From contig NW_003137828.1 in the NCBI RefSeq assembly GCF_000003605.2, forward strand, positions 250,763-285,178: DNA of 34,416 nucleotides, given 5' to 3'. Below the pieces are notes generated by a model. The model saw only the letters and a program-made list of their open reading frames with translations, had not been told where the DNA came from and did not search any database. Origin of the DNA: Saccoglossus kowalevskii (Eukaryota; Hemichordata; Enteropneusta; Harrimaniidae). How positions within the stretch are numbered: the stretch's first letter is position 1; the number at the start of each line of letters is the position of its first letter. A program made the translations under genes and the position numbers. This document shows, piece by piece, positions 22,901 to 32,018 of this stretch.

Positions 22901-25900
22901 TCAATATGACCCGAGGAACTCGGAAGCAGAGACAACGTCTTTCGGTTTCCGTGGTGCAGTAATTTTTTAAAACCGAAAGTTTCACCGCTGAAGAATGTAT
23001 GGTGTTTCGAAAGCAGACGCACCATATGTGTGGTCCAAACAGCTTATTTCACATTCAGTCGAAAGTGGAATTGTAAATGTATAAAAAAAAAAAAAAAAAC
23101 ACGATCCTCGGCGACTTGAATCACAAGCGAACGTAATACTACAAGAATGTGCCGGGGGCTTGTGTGGGTCAGCGACGCAACAAAATTGAGCGTCGTCGGC
23201 CAATTTCTCAATTCGCCACAGCTGAAAGGCTGTGTGTCGCGGACACAAGTGGGCGCGTGGTGACAATTAAATGGGTACACGTTCCCCGATACGTCGCGAC
23301 ACACAAGAAAGAATTTAGAACCTTACAAGATCAAAGAAACACGAGGGGATCGCTTTCCACGTGTCGTCCACCAGACGTAGAAACATACGCCACCAGTAAG
23401 ATTATACGCGTCGTGCCTTTGTTTCCAGTTAGCAGATCTGCCCCAGCGTAAACGTGCAGCTATTTCATATTTGTTTACTTAAGGTGTTTATGTTTGCTTA
23501 AGACGAACAAACAAACACGAGTTTAATGATTGCAGAGCGGCACCACGGGCCGAGTAAACGGTTTACTCAGTAGAACATGTGGCTTCATTTTGTCCTTTAG
23601 GATTGAAAGTACAGTCGGAGTTAGTGTTGACACACGCCGTGTAGTTAGATACTAGTATACCATTATTTCACGCTGCGCATTAAACGAAATCACCCGATAA
23701 TTTAAAATGATTTGCAAGAAATTTCACTGATCGCATTATTGATGTCTCATAATTATATTCAAAAATGCTAATTATGCGATAAATATTGGCGAATTTGCGG
23801 ATGAATCACGTGTTATTCCAGAGGCAAACTTGGCGGGAGTTTAAAATTTCAAAATAAAACAACGCACTGCGTAGCATTCAGACTCTCGTCATCTAGTAGT
23901 CTGAGCAAGTTTTTTTTTTGTTCGCAAAGTTCAAGTTGTAGGGTGAATCCTTGACATTATTTTCCATGAATTACGAGTGATGGATACCAATCTCTAAACA
24001 TCGCGAACTTTTCCATCACCATACAATCTACAAATAAAGGAGGAGGAAAAACAACACACTTAAAGGTCATTTACTGCCAAAATACATTTGATGGTGTCGC
24101 CCTTTCTCTCGCTGTCAATGTGCTTTTCAGGACAGAGTGATGATAATTGAGACGCCGCCCGATGCACCAGCTTACTAACAGAAAAGACTCGAAAGCTATT
24201 TGCCGACCTTTGCAGGACGAGTAATACCATCGAATGGAGGTAATTCCATATAAAAGAAGATATTCTACATAACCGATTTGTCGCGCGCAAAAAAAAAAAA
24301 AAACGTCTTAATGAATTATTTTCAGAGAGTATGGATTAGTACATTAAGCAAATTTTAAAGTCAACGGTGTGCAATTAAGGATATTTTTAACAGATGATAC
24401 CGAGTTAAACGATATTTTTTACGATGCTTTTATCACGCCACGACCTCGGGTTAAAAATCCACGGCAGTACTTGCCTATTTGCATGACTTTAAACGCACAT
24501 GAAAAACGGCAAGGATGGACGGGACGTGAGAGAAAACAGAACCTGACTGGACGAAACTACTCTCATCATAATCATTCAGTTGACATGCATAAAATACGAC
24601 TTGGAGTTTTCAGTTCCCATCGACCTTACAATTAGTGATCGAGAATATGTTTTCGGAACAAATAAATCACGGAGCCTAAATACGTTAACATGTAATAATT
24701 CTATCTATATTCAAATTTATTCCAGTTCTATATGAATATGTCTTATAATATACTAGACGTTGTCATGGCGTTCTCTCAGTACACATGATTTGGTCTCAAA
24801 TTGCTGGTTTTAAAATCACAGTTAATATTAGTACAGATACCGTAATTGTGTTAACAATGCAAAGAATGATGTCCCGTGATTCATTGGTGCAATCTCAATT
24901 TAAATTGGTTGTCAAATCAGCAATCAGAACTGTCTCCTCATCTGTGAACATATTAAACACCATCGGACAACCCCTCCCAACCAAGAGGTTACTGACCTAC
25001 TGTATGACCATGGGGAGGGAGTGCCCCAGCTCGAATTCATTGTCGGGATAACAGAGAATATAGTAAGTGAGTAGCATGCCCATGTACTACCGGTAGTATA
25101 TTGAAAGTCGAATCATGTTTGAATAGTTCAGTTTCACCAATTCTCATTATAGTCGAGATTTTTTTGGTTCGTAATTGGACAGTTCGATTTCGAACCTCAA
25201 TTATGTAATACAACTTGGACGCGAATAGATTATTTTTATTTTACCTTATTTTTTTCACAAATAACACGCACCGATTAGCCAATTAGCATATGAGCATCCA
25301 GATTGTGTGTTTCGTGCCACAACAGGTATTGCCTAACTTATTTAAGAGATTACGCAACAGGGATATGTTGGCGCGCCATGATTTGATTACATAGTTCTTT
25401 GTAGTGAATATTTGAAACCTGTTTAGGTAGTAATGGATAGAGGATAATAATAATAATAATAATAATAATAATCAATATACAAAAACTTGAATTTTTTTCA
25501 ATTATTTTGTATGAGTTACAAGTCAAAATTAAAGCCAATGAATATGTATATTCAATATATAATATTAGAGTTTGCCATATTTCTGACTCAGAATGCGTTA
25601 GCACCGCCCACCTTCAAATATGCAGAGATATACGTCATCCCCCACTTATCTGCGTCCCCCTTTCATCGCACAAGTACATAATTGCGTCCATTGAGAGGGG
25701 TAACCCCCGCCTCCGATTGCCTTGAACACATAGTAATTACAATTTCGACGCTCTTCCCGACTCTTCGATGAGGCTGACTGAGGTACGCCGTAAATGTCTC
25801 TCCGCACTAATTACAGACAGGAACATTGGATTTTTCACAAAACCCCCACCCGATTATCTATTCTGCGTCATAGTAGGGCAGATGCAGAAGCAGAAATTTC

Positions 25901-27641
25901 TCAAAACAAGCCCGGCTTTTCGCCATACACAGATGGCCCGCGGACACACTTTCGTTCTAATATACGCATATTTTTTGACTTTATGGTGCTCAGGAGGAGG
26001 ATTACGTTTCTACTAAGAATACGGAATGGCCAGTAAGTGTGTACACAAACAAGGCTACAAGACAATATACTCTCCACAAACACAAAGAGCGAGCAAACAC
26101 TTAAAAGCGAATCAAATTGGTGCCCGTCGTTAAAGTCCACTGTTCGTATAATGAATGGATCGCTCTGTTTTGTTGTGAATACTAGTAGAATAGGCGAGTA
26201 TGAGTTGACTTTTACTTCAATGCTTTTCCCAGGCTTTATGAACTTTACTGAGAGAACTTGCCGGGGAGACTAGTGGACGAGAGTAGGTCGATGACTAATG
26301 GCCGTGGCGGCTTAAAAATGAATCGTACGAGGTTGCTGTATTCACAACGCCAATAATCCCGGTGAATCGGCAATGCCAAATTAGAATCCCATCACATCAA
26401 TATTTTCACTTAGATTTCCCACTGTACACGTCACGGCATGGAAATGCGCCGAATGGTTTGTTAAAAAATAACAAAAACACAGAATTCAATACTATTGAGT
26501 AACACACACAGTATCAAACCAGAAACGCTATAGGCGATTCCATGAACAGCGCTGCCATAACGGTTGACAGCTTGTGCATAAAGAGATCCGTAAACCTGAA
26601 ACATTACGTTACGTCACATGCTAATAAGAACGGTGTTAATTAAAAAGAATGCATTGACCGTCTTTTGTTAGTTCGTGTGAAATGTACTCTTTGAAAATGT
26701 GTAATTTCATTTAAATGAAGAAGAGCGCGAAAACACGAGTATTCGTGTATGCCGAGGCGCTTTTTTGATACAAAAAAAAAAGAATGGGCAAGGGTGCGAT
26801 CCACTGCGCTCTCAGTATTGTACCAAGAAAGTGGGCGTCTTTTTACCACAACAAAGGAGGCAGTATGTAACTTAAGCGTTTAGAAAAAAACTCTGAATAA
26901 GTAGACTTGCTGAGATAAAATGGCAAAAATTGGAAGCGTTAAGCCATCGAAACTACAACGCGAGTTACAAGATTCAACCCAGTACATCGTCAGAGTGTGA
27001 GCCATTAAACGGAGTGGTCGTAACAGACCTTAGTTTGGGAGTTCTGTTGGATAATGACACGCTGACGTGAAAAATGACAGGTATTTCAACAACACGCGTG
27101 TTGACCAAAGAATGAAACATCCGTTCCAGCTGTCGGTCTGTTGAGAATCTAAGCCAACAAAGCTATTGAGACCGAGTATTTGGTTGCGGCAATTCGTTAG
27201 TGCTGGGACGAATATTCAATTATATATTTCACCTATACAGACAATATACATGAAATACTTACGTGGAAAACTCATGACAACATCGGCGTTGTTAATAGCG
27301 TTCACCTCCTGAAGCGTGTAGTTGTGTGTTAGATCGTGGAGTAATGCATGACTCGGAATATCCTCCAGTGTTTCGTTATTTTCCGTGGAAATTGTTCGAT
27401 ACAAATCGATCATGAACTTAGGAGCCGAATTGTGCGTTGCTTGTGCCCGTGGCCTCGGTCTATGTTGGAGACCCAATAGCGACAGAATCTCGTGTTGCAT
27501 GTCCTTCTTTTGCTTTCCGAAAACCTGAAACACTGGGTCATTGAGATCCGAGTGCAAGTCCTGCGTTTCCTCTGCGTACAAATCCCAGGCAGTGGTACTG
27601 GTAAATAACAGCCAGCAGAAGAGGACCCAGCGACACCGCAT
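10709..27641 (-). CDS. bmp5-8: BMP5/6/7/8-class bone morphogenetic protein precursor, complete, six coding exons
   Basis: This encodes a secreted TGF-beta superfamily ligand. It is expected to dimerise through the mature domain and signal through BMP type I/II serine-kinase receptors to Smad1/5. Coding exons on the - strand are 27641-27263, 16976-16802, 15777-15629, 12933-12742, 11648-11575 and 10969-10709. Intron phases are 1, 2, 1, 1 and 0, and the joined length is 1230 nt (409 aa plus stop). Residues 1-18 are a signal peptide; 19-274 a prodomain ([35 protein letters not shown] motifs); R271-R274 a furin site before GAGSKK; 275-409 the 135-aa mature chain. The seven cysteines are C308, C337, C341, C373, C374, C406 and C408. 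N350-A-T is the conserved N-glycosylation site. The ending CGCH and the [19 protein letters not shown] block place it in the BMP5-8 (60A/gbb) group, not BMP2/4. Every splice junction uses GT-AG. Orthology to one single vertebrate paralog cannot be assigned. Confidence 0.95.
10970..11574 (-). other. BMP intron 5 (605 bp)
   Basis: Donor GTAAGA at 11574-11569 and acceptor TTTCAG next to 10969. The intron is AT-rich, with no repeat or reading frame that I can support. Confidence 0.9.
11575..11648 (-). CDS. bmp5-8: BMP coding exon 5 (74 bp): first cysteine and SFRELGW motif
   Basis: A short exon found by translating between flanking splice sites. The acceptor is ACTCAG at 11649-11654 and the donor GTAAGA starts at 11574. 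It completes codon 299 (Asp) and encodes residues 300-323: a basic linker (NKSRRDR), then [17 protein letters not shown]. That matches CKKHELYVSFRDLGWQ of human BMP7 and supplies the first knot cysteine, C308. Its phases (1 in, 0 out) join exons 4 and 6 exactly. The motif R303-R-D-R306 just before the cysteine is a minimal RXXR proprotein-convertase site. The Tyr usual in LYVSF is Val here. Confidence 0.95.
11649..12741 (-). other. BMP intron 4 (1093 bp)
   Basis: Donor GTTAGT at 12741-12736 and acceptor ACTCAG at 11654-11649. It holds one NRF1-like palindrome (ACGCATGCGCGA, 12274-12285). The open frames at about 11829-12134 and 12205-12489 show no family features and are treated as chance. 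Confidence 0.88.
12742..12933 (-). CDS. bmp5-8: BMP coding exon 4: end of prodomain, furin site, N-terminus of mature chain
   Basis: It completes codon 235 and encodes residues 236-298, with one base left over (phase 1). [16 protein letters not shown] matches KQPFMVAFFKATEVH of human BMP7. SRRRR at 270-274 is the furin cleavage site. The mature chain then starts [16 protein letters not shown], a strongly basic stretch, followed by an acidic run (DNYDDDE, 292-298). The acceptor reads AACTAG and has a poor pyrimidine tract. It is fixed by phase and by the homology on both sides. An alternative AG three bases further in would drop one residue. Confidence 0.93.
13040..13140 (+). repeat. Diverged dispersed repeat, copy 1
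   Basis: It shares AATACGCATG and an exact 16-base word (AATTGTTATTGTACGT) with 16426-16532, followed by a weaker matching stretch ending GTGTAGGCCA versus GTGGGCTACA. I do not recognise the family. The copies are too diverged to define ends. Confidence 0.45.
14316..14707 (+). mobile_element. MITE copy A, interrupted or long form
   Basis: The left arm (14316-14360: TTAAAGCACGGGGGTCGTCGCG, then GTGTTCGAATTTCATGT) and the right arm (about 14617-14707, ending CGACGACCACCGCCCTTTAA) match the compact copies elsewhere. About 256 bp (14361-14616), absent from the other copies, separates them. The extra segment ends in a short TAAAGT-type tandem tail. It may be a nested insertion, or this may be the longer parent form. 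Both ends carry TTAA. Confidence 0.75.
15629..15777 (-). CDS. bmp5-8: BMP coding exon 3: prodomain arm
   Basis: It completes codon 185 and encodes residues 186-234 plus one base. [20 protein letters not shown] aligns with LLDSRTLWASEEGWLVFDIT of human BMP7, a prodomain core strand. The acceptor has a good T-rich tract ending TTTTTTCAG (15778-15786). The donor is GTATTT from 15628. At 149 nt it fits the surrounding phases (2 in, 1 out). Confidence 0.95.
16426..16532 (+). repeat. Diverged dispersed repeat, copy 2
   Basis: Partner of 13040-13140, sharing AATACGCATG and AATTGTTATTGTACGT. This copy includes a full ACGCATGCGCAG palindrome (16429-16440) that is missing at the same place in copy 1. 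Confidence 0.45.
16603..16735 (+). mobile_element. MITE copy B (133 bp)
   Basis: A compact non-coding element with terminal inverted repeats of about 22 bp: left TTAAAGCGCGGTGGTCGTCGC, right GCGACGACCACCACCCTTTAA. The interior includes GTGTTCGGATTTCATG and ATTTTACACGCGTTGTATAC. TTAA at both ends in every good copy suggests a TTAA target duplication, as in piggyBac- or Kolobok-type transposons. Assignment to either superfamily is inference, because no transposase is present. Confidence 0.85.
16802..16976 (-). CDS. bmp5-8: BMP coding exon 2: prodomain
   Basis: It completes codon 127 (a Leu split across the intron) and encodes residues 128-184 plus two bases. [20 protein letters not shown] and KIHVYQVL align with the BMP7 prodomain (FRFDLSKIPEGEAVTAAEF, RISVYQVL). 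The acceptor is GATATTTCAG at 16977-16986 and the donor GTAGGT starts at 16801. The segment between the MSF motif and this block is shorter than in vertebrate BMP7. Confidence 0.94.
17328..17562. promoter_or_regulatory. Cluster of three NRF1-like palindromes
   Basis: ATGCGCATGCGT (17328-17339), ACGCATGCGCAT (17383-17394) and ACGCATGCGCA (17552-17562) lie within 235 bp, 350-590 bp upstream of BMP exon 2 on its strand. They resemble the NRF1 consensus YGCGCAYGCGCR with one edge mismatch. Similar words occur at 12274-12285 and 16429-16440. They may be real sites or remnants of a dispersed repeat. Confidence 0.3.
19785..20170 (+). repeat. CpG-rich patch with degenerate GCAGCGCGCCAC repeats
   Basis: The word GTCATGCAGCGCGYCA recurs with a spacing near 46 bp. 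Near-identical units are at 19845-19875 and 19891-19921, and weaker ones at 19812-19840 and after 19921. The high GC removes stop codons, so two overlapping + frames stay open (19779-20045 and 19781-20293). Their translations are His/Arg/Ala-rich repeats with no domain, so I treat this as non-coding repeat DNA related to the neighbouring decayed MITE. Confidence 0.55.
20173..20288 (+). mobile_element. Decayed MITE-related copy C
   Basis: AGTCGTCACGCGGCGCGTCAC at the left, then TTTTACATGCCTTGTATACATCGC and CCCATATCAAACACGACGCGACGCGAC at the right, follow the same order as the intact MITEs. The terminal TTAAAGGG/CCCTTTAA ends are missing and the left half is rearranged. It is probably an old, truncated copy. 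Confidence 0.55.
22920..23450. promoter_or_regulatory. CpG-rich patch in BMP intron 1, possible enhancer
   Basis: It is visibly richer in CG dinucleotides than the surrounding AT-rich intron, with an A16 run at about 23083-23098. It keeps a + frame open at 23149-23451 that has no recognisable domain. Regulatory function is only a guess from composition. Confidence 0.15.
25444..25472. repeat. TAA microsatellite
   Basis: A perfect trinucleotide run of about nine to ten units inside BMP intron 1. Confidence 0.95.
27263..27641 (-). CDS. bmp5-8: BMP coding exon 1: signal peptide and N-terminal prodomain
   Basis: It encodes residues 1-126 plus one base. I chose ATG at 27641-27639 because it has A at -3 (AAAATGCG) and gives a compact signal peptide: MRCRW, a hydrophobic core [13 protein letters not shown], and likely cleavage after A18. 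In-frame ATGs at 27659 and 27686 would only add a polar N-terminal extension. [30 protein letters not shown] and ADVVMSF match the BMP7 prodomain alpha-1 and latency-lasso region. N89-E-T and N107-Y-T are possible N-glycosylation sites. The donor is a perfect GTAAGT at 27262. Confidence 0.93.
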
Positions 27642-28889
27642 TTTATCCGAACGGCACATGCTTAGCTCCGTAAAATCTAGTATCATGACTTCACACAGCG
27701 CGGACCACAATAACTTGCGGGAGGCTGAACTGAGTGGGTTTTTTTGAGATGTAAATGCAATACGGGGTACGTTTGAAAGGACGCTCTGAGTGCCTTATTG
27801 AGAACACAAGTACCTATTAGAGTCCTGTTTCCCAACTCGCCGTCGAATCCTCTTGAAAATCGACACAGACTACAACATACAACTTTTAAAAGACTGAGTA
27901 TCGAAGCAAATATTCACAATAGCTAAACGTCGTTGAATAACCATACGCACACGCACTGGCTGCTCACATACTGGAAGGTGAGTCGCGAAACAATAAGTAC
28001 CCGGATGTTTCACTGTCCAGAAAACTGCAATTAGGCCCACGTTACTGTGGATGCGTTCCCATGGGGTTTACAAATAACTGAAGTTGTACTTGTACATAAA
28101 TCAGATCAGAAACGGAACTGTGGTGACGCGGCAATTGTTACTAGACGCAAATGGTTTAGACGTACTCTGGCAAATGGTAGACTTCGACGAACTTTTCACT
28201 CAATGTATGACTGACTTCTTTCTAACGGACCGCCCAATCAGAGGCTCCGAAACCTTTACTGTTTGTTTTGTTCCTAAGAGTCTCGGAAACAAATTGATGC
28301 GGGGATTCAATCTGTTGTCATGACAGCAAATGACCGACGAAAGGGAAGTGAAATGTGATCTGGGTGGGTATCAGCCCACCAGGGAAGAACAAGTTACTCG
28401 CGGAATAGTGCAGTTTAGGTATGAGTTGTCAACTCGGCAATTCCTCTCACCTCTGTGTCAGCGTGCGTCGCTGTTTGATCACTTAATTCGACACGGCTTC
28501 GATTGGTCATAACACAAATTGTTAGGATATATGTTTTTGTCAGCGCATCACGAGGCGTATCAGCGACATGACGTCAGACCTTACTGTCGAAATAATTTTA
28601 ACTCTCGTGAAGACCGTGTTTCCTTGGAAACAGCGAATCTATCCTCGTACCGTAGATAGACTCACTGGTATTCTCACTGGTTTGATATGTTTCACTGATA
28701 TAAAGCAGGATATTACATTTTTCTTCTCATTTCGTCATATGGGTTTAAGCTCATTATCATCACAATTCCCCTCCCCTTTATTTTTCGAACAGAGGGGAGT
28801 GTCCCTTCATAAATAATGAAACAGCTTTTGGTATTACCGGGTATTTTTTATTCAAAAAAAAAACACATGCAAGTTTGACTGGGTATGGT
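27642..28889 (-). promoter_or_regulatory. BMP 5' flank: presumed 5' UTR and promoter region
   Basis: Sequence directly upstream of the BMP start. No TATA box at a telling position was found, and the transcription start is not defined. In-frame ATGs at 27659 and 27686 precede the chosen start. A + frame stays open from 28084 to 28512 apart from one TGA at 28321-28323, but it lacks an ATG at its head and resembles no protein I know. Confidence 0.35.
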
Positions 28890-29010
28890 TTAAAGGGCGG
28901 TGGTCATCGCACAGCGCGTGTTCGAATTTCATGTAAACAAACAATGTATTTTACACGTGTTGTGAGTCCCACATCAAACAGGACGCGGGGCGACGACCAC
29001 CACCCTTTAA
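28890..29010 (+). mobile_element. MITE copy D (121 bp)
   Basis: Left end TTAAAGGGCGGTGGTCATCG, right end GGCGACGACCACCACCCTTTAA. The interior matches copy B except for a deletion of about 12 bases next to TTGTGAGTCCC. TTAA is present at both ends. It lies about 1.2 kb upstream of the BMP start codon. Confidence 0.87.
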
Positions 29011-30325
29011 ACGGGAATAGAAGTACTACTTTAGTGTTACCTGTTTGGGAAAACATAAAGTTAACAAACAAGCATTTGAAAATTTGTTCAATCGTGGGAC
29101 AGCCTCGTCTAGTTGCGTCCATCGAATCGCTAACCGTAAACACACTTCCCCACTGAGGCCATAGGCCGAATAAACCTTAGCGGGCAAACAGGATAGCCGA
29201 GATATCACCTATATCTAGAAATTACAATACTAACCGCTCTGCATTAACCCATTCGTGCGAAGAACTTGAACCCCCAAGCCACCGTGGTATTGTCTGTATA
29301 AACAATTTTGTTTTTACAAGAGAGAAAATCCACTTGGCAGTGAATTATATGTTTTTAACTACAGGCTATCAACAACGGGGCGCTGGTTGACGGCGACGTG
29401 TAGCTTACTGTCGGCCCATTATTTATATCGTGGGATTTGACAATTTGTAACAGAAATACCCACAGTAAACACTGCTCCACACACGAATCATGATGTCATT
29501 GCGTTTTGTTCCCATGGAAACTGTGTTGATAAGCAAAAAAGACAGTGAACTGATATTTGACACCAGATTAATGTAAACAACAATTTTATTACACAAATTG
29601 TTTTGCTTAAAATGCAAGGATCTGCTCGCACCCCAGTAGAAATAAATGATCTTGCCGTAGATGGCGTGTGGCTAATCATTAAAGAACATGGTCATTACCA
29701 TAATTGCTGAAAATTTGACATAAACGGATTTCTCCCTAATATTTATCAGGTTCATTTTACCGTTATATAACAGAAAACCGACAAATAGCTACTTTATTAA
29801 TAATAATATTTAAATGAGCGACCCCATTTATGTACGTAACGTAAAAGCCTGGTCTAAACATTAAAATCCCTCCATGCTTGAATGATTTCCAGTGGCGACC
29901 CAGCAATTAATACGTTCCGTGCGCTTGTTTTTGCAATTAGTAGGATTTCTGAAAGCATTGAGTACGAGACGAGATTGCCTGTCTTACCGAGGTCGTAATT
30001 ACAAGGCAGACATCATCCCAGCTTCGGCTTAATTGACTACTTTCAGTAAAAAAAAACCAACATGTTGATTTCAGAATGTTGATGTTTTTGATTGACAACA
30101 TACCATGTGCTCACTGCATGTTTCTCCGTTGCGGCATGGTCGCTGTGTTGCGTTTATACGTAAAACCTCCAGTCGGTATTTGGTGAACTGCTACGTAATT
30201 TGAAATCTCACAAAAGAGCACATTCCTTTAAAAAGACGGTGTTTTATTATATTATACCATGGCATTGTTTTACATATCAACTTATACTCCTCATAGAGTC
30301 TACTTAAACACCGTTTCCACGCAGG
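29011..30325. other. Non-coding DNA upstream of BMP; nothing recognised
   Basis: AT-rich sequence with only short chance reading frames. No repeat, RNA gene or motif cluster that I can support. Confidence 0.5.
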
Positions 30326-30341
30326 GAGTTAGTGTGTTTTT

Positions 30342-30492
30342 ATGGGTAGTGTTGATGGTGAAACAGTTATCGCTACCAATAAGACGGTGCATGATCAAGC
30401 CCTAGTAACGGACATTGCCCGGCAGCACGAAGAACTACTCAGACAAACTGGCTTCTCTGAGAAATGTTACAGTGTCTCATATTACTCAGGCA
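30342..30492 (+). CDS. Candidate first coding exon of an unrecognised gene
   Basis: The ATG at 30342 follows an in-frame TAG (30330-30332) and opens 50 codons, then one base, before a perfect donor GTAAGT at 30493. A possible acceptor (CCACGCAG, ending 30324) lies just upstream. The peptide (MGSVDGETVIATNKTVHDQA, then a charged helix-like DIARQHEELLRQ) is hydrophilic, with no signal peptide or membrane segment. I do not recognise it. A strong acceptor at 32229-32244 could begin a later exon, but joining it in phase gives only about 21 more residues. It would be transcribed divergently from BMP. It may equally be a non-coding RNA exon or chance. Confidence 0.22.
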
Positions 30493-30498
30493 GTAAGT

Positions 30499-31886
30499 AT
30501 TTGTCGTTTGTTTTCCAGACGTAACTACTGAACGGAACTAAAAGAATTTCAAATGTTATCACGTGACATGCGGTATATTACAGTCACATTGACATACCAA
30601 ACTTGGATCGTGTCCTGAGTTATGTCGCGTCAATGTCCCTACAAAATATAAAAATGTAATGTTTTTTCAGTTGTTCTGAAAGGCGGCACAAATTCGCGAT
30701 TTACTCGTGTACTATATATTTTGAGTTGTCTAATAACATGAATTTTAAATCTCTCCCGTTGCGCAGCGCCAAAGCGGGAACTCATGGCGCGATGCTGTCT
30801 GTATGTATGTCTGTCGATGAGCAAACCGTGTTCTGTGTTTCATAACAAAGAACCAGTCAACCAAGTGATCAGATACAATGCAATACGGCGTGATTAATTT
30901 CTTGGTACGAAATGGCGCATGCTAACTAATTAATTTGCATATTAATTCAACATTTTGTTCCTATCTCAAAAAACCATATTACAATTCAACTATAAAGTGA
31001 ATCATCGTATACATCTGCCAGGGCTGTTAGGGTTCAGTTCAAATCCCCATGAATACTAATTAGATTAATTTGTATATCAACTATACATGCTATCGCTCCA
31101 CTGTCATTATGTCACTTCTAATGACACTAAAACTAAAAATATATATAAAACAATATATAGAGAACAATAATTACATTTCAATGTTTTGTTAGCTGCAAGA
31201 TATAATTGAAATGCAAATATCATGGCAATGCATACAGTAACATAATATCATTTGGTACAAATATGTGCATAGTAATAAGCTGAATTTACATAATAACTAC
31301 ATTCATGGCCAATCACTCAAATTAGTCAAAGTTCAAAAGTCCGACGTCGTGCTGATTGGCCCAGAGCGTCTTAAACCTCAAGCCGTGGTTAAACGAAGGA
31401 ATAAACCACCGTCGCAGGCGGGTATACCAATAGATATTGCACAATTCACGACATATATGCACGGGCAGCATTGAAGCAATCTCGGCCAATCATAACGACG
31501 TTTAGAGACAGGCCCCAGACTTGAATAACATACAGTAGGGATAAATCCTTCTGTCAATTAAAATCGACAACAATAATTTTGCGTTGCGAACATAGCGAAT
31601 AATGAAGAACATTGTGATCATCGAGTATTTTATGCACATGAGAGTGAGAGAAAAAAAACTTAAATAAATGTGCCTTCTGTATTGTCTTTCTTGTGATCTC
31701 GGAAGTTTTTTTCGACTCGCAAAACGTAAACGTATGTCGCAAATTATCGATTGAGAAGATTAACACATCATACGTTGTCGCCAAAAACTACGCAAATAAA
31801 CCACGCAACCCCGAAATACCGTGCGAATTTGCACCATCGCTCTATGTATCTATAATCATGTATAATAGTTCTGGAGCCCATTTCAT
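30499..31886. other. Non-coding DNA; nothing recognised
   Basis: AT-rich sequence between the candidate exon and MITE copy E. The + frame at 31265-31474 has no family features. Confidence 0.5.
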
Positions 31887-32018
31887 TTAAAGGGCGATAG
31901 TCGTCGCGCCGCGTCCTGTTCGGCATGGGACTCATAGCGACATATACAACGCGTGTAAAATACATTGTTCTTTTCATGAAATTCGAACAAGCACTGCGCG
32001 ACGACCGCCGCCCTTTAA
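31887..32018 (-). mobile_element. MITE copy E (132 bp, reverse orientation)
   Basis: The reverse complement of copies B and D: left TTAAAGGGCGATAGTCGTCGCG, interior CGCGTGTAAAATACATTG and TTTCATGAAATTCGAAC, right GCGACGACCGCCGCCCTTTAA. TTAA flanks both ends. It is inverted relative to copy D, about 2.9 kb away. Confidence 0.87.

Larger units (their letters stand above)
16977..27262 (-). other. BMP intron 1 (about 10.3 kb)
   Basis: Donor GTAAGT at 27262-27257 and acceptor ATTTCAG next to 16976. It contains the NRF1-like cluster (17328-17562), a CpG-rich degenerate repeat patch with a decayed MITE (19785-20290), a CpG-rich patch at about 22920-23450, a TAA microsatellite (25444-25472) and several A/T runs. 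A long first intron is a plausible site for enhancers, but none can be named from sequence alone. I found no coding exon of another gene inside it. Confidence 0.85.

Noticed and set aside
23149-23451. 100-codon + frame in BMP intron 1
   Set aside because: No ATG-supported start, no family match and no splice context; it follows from a CpG-rich patch.
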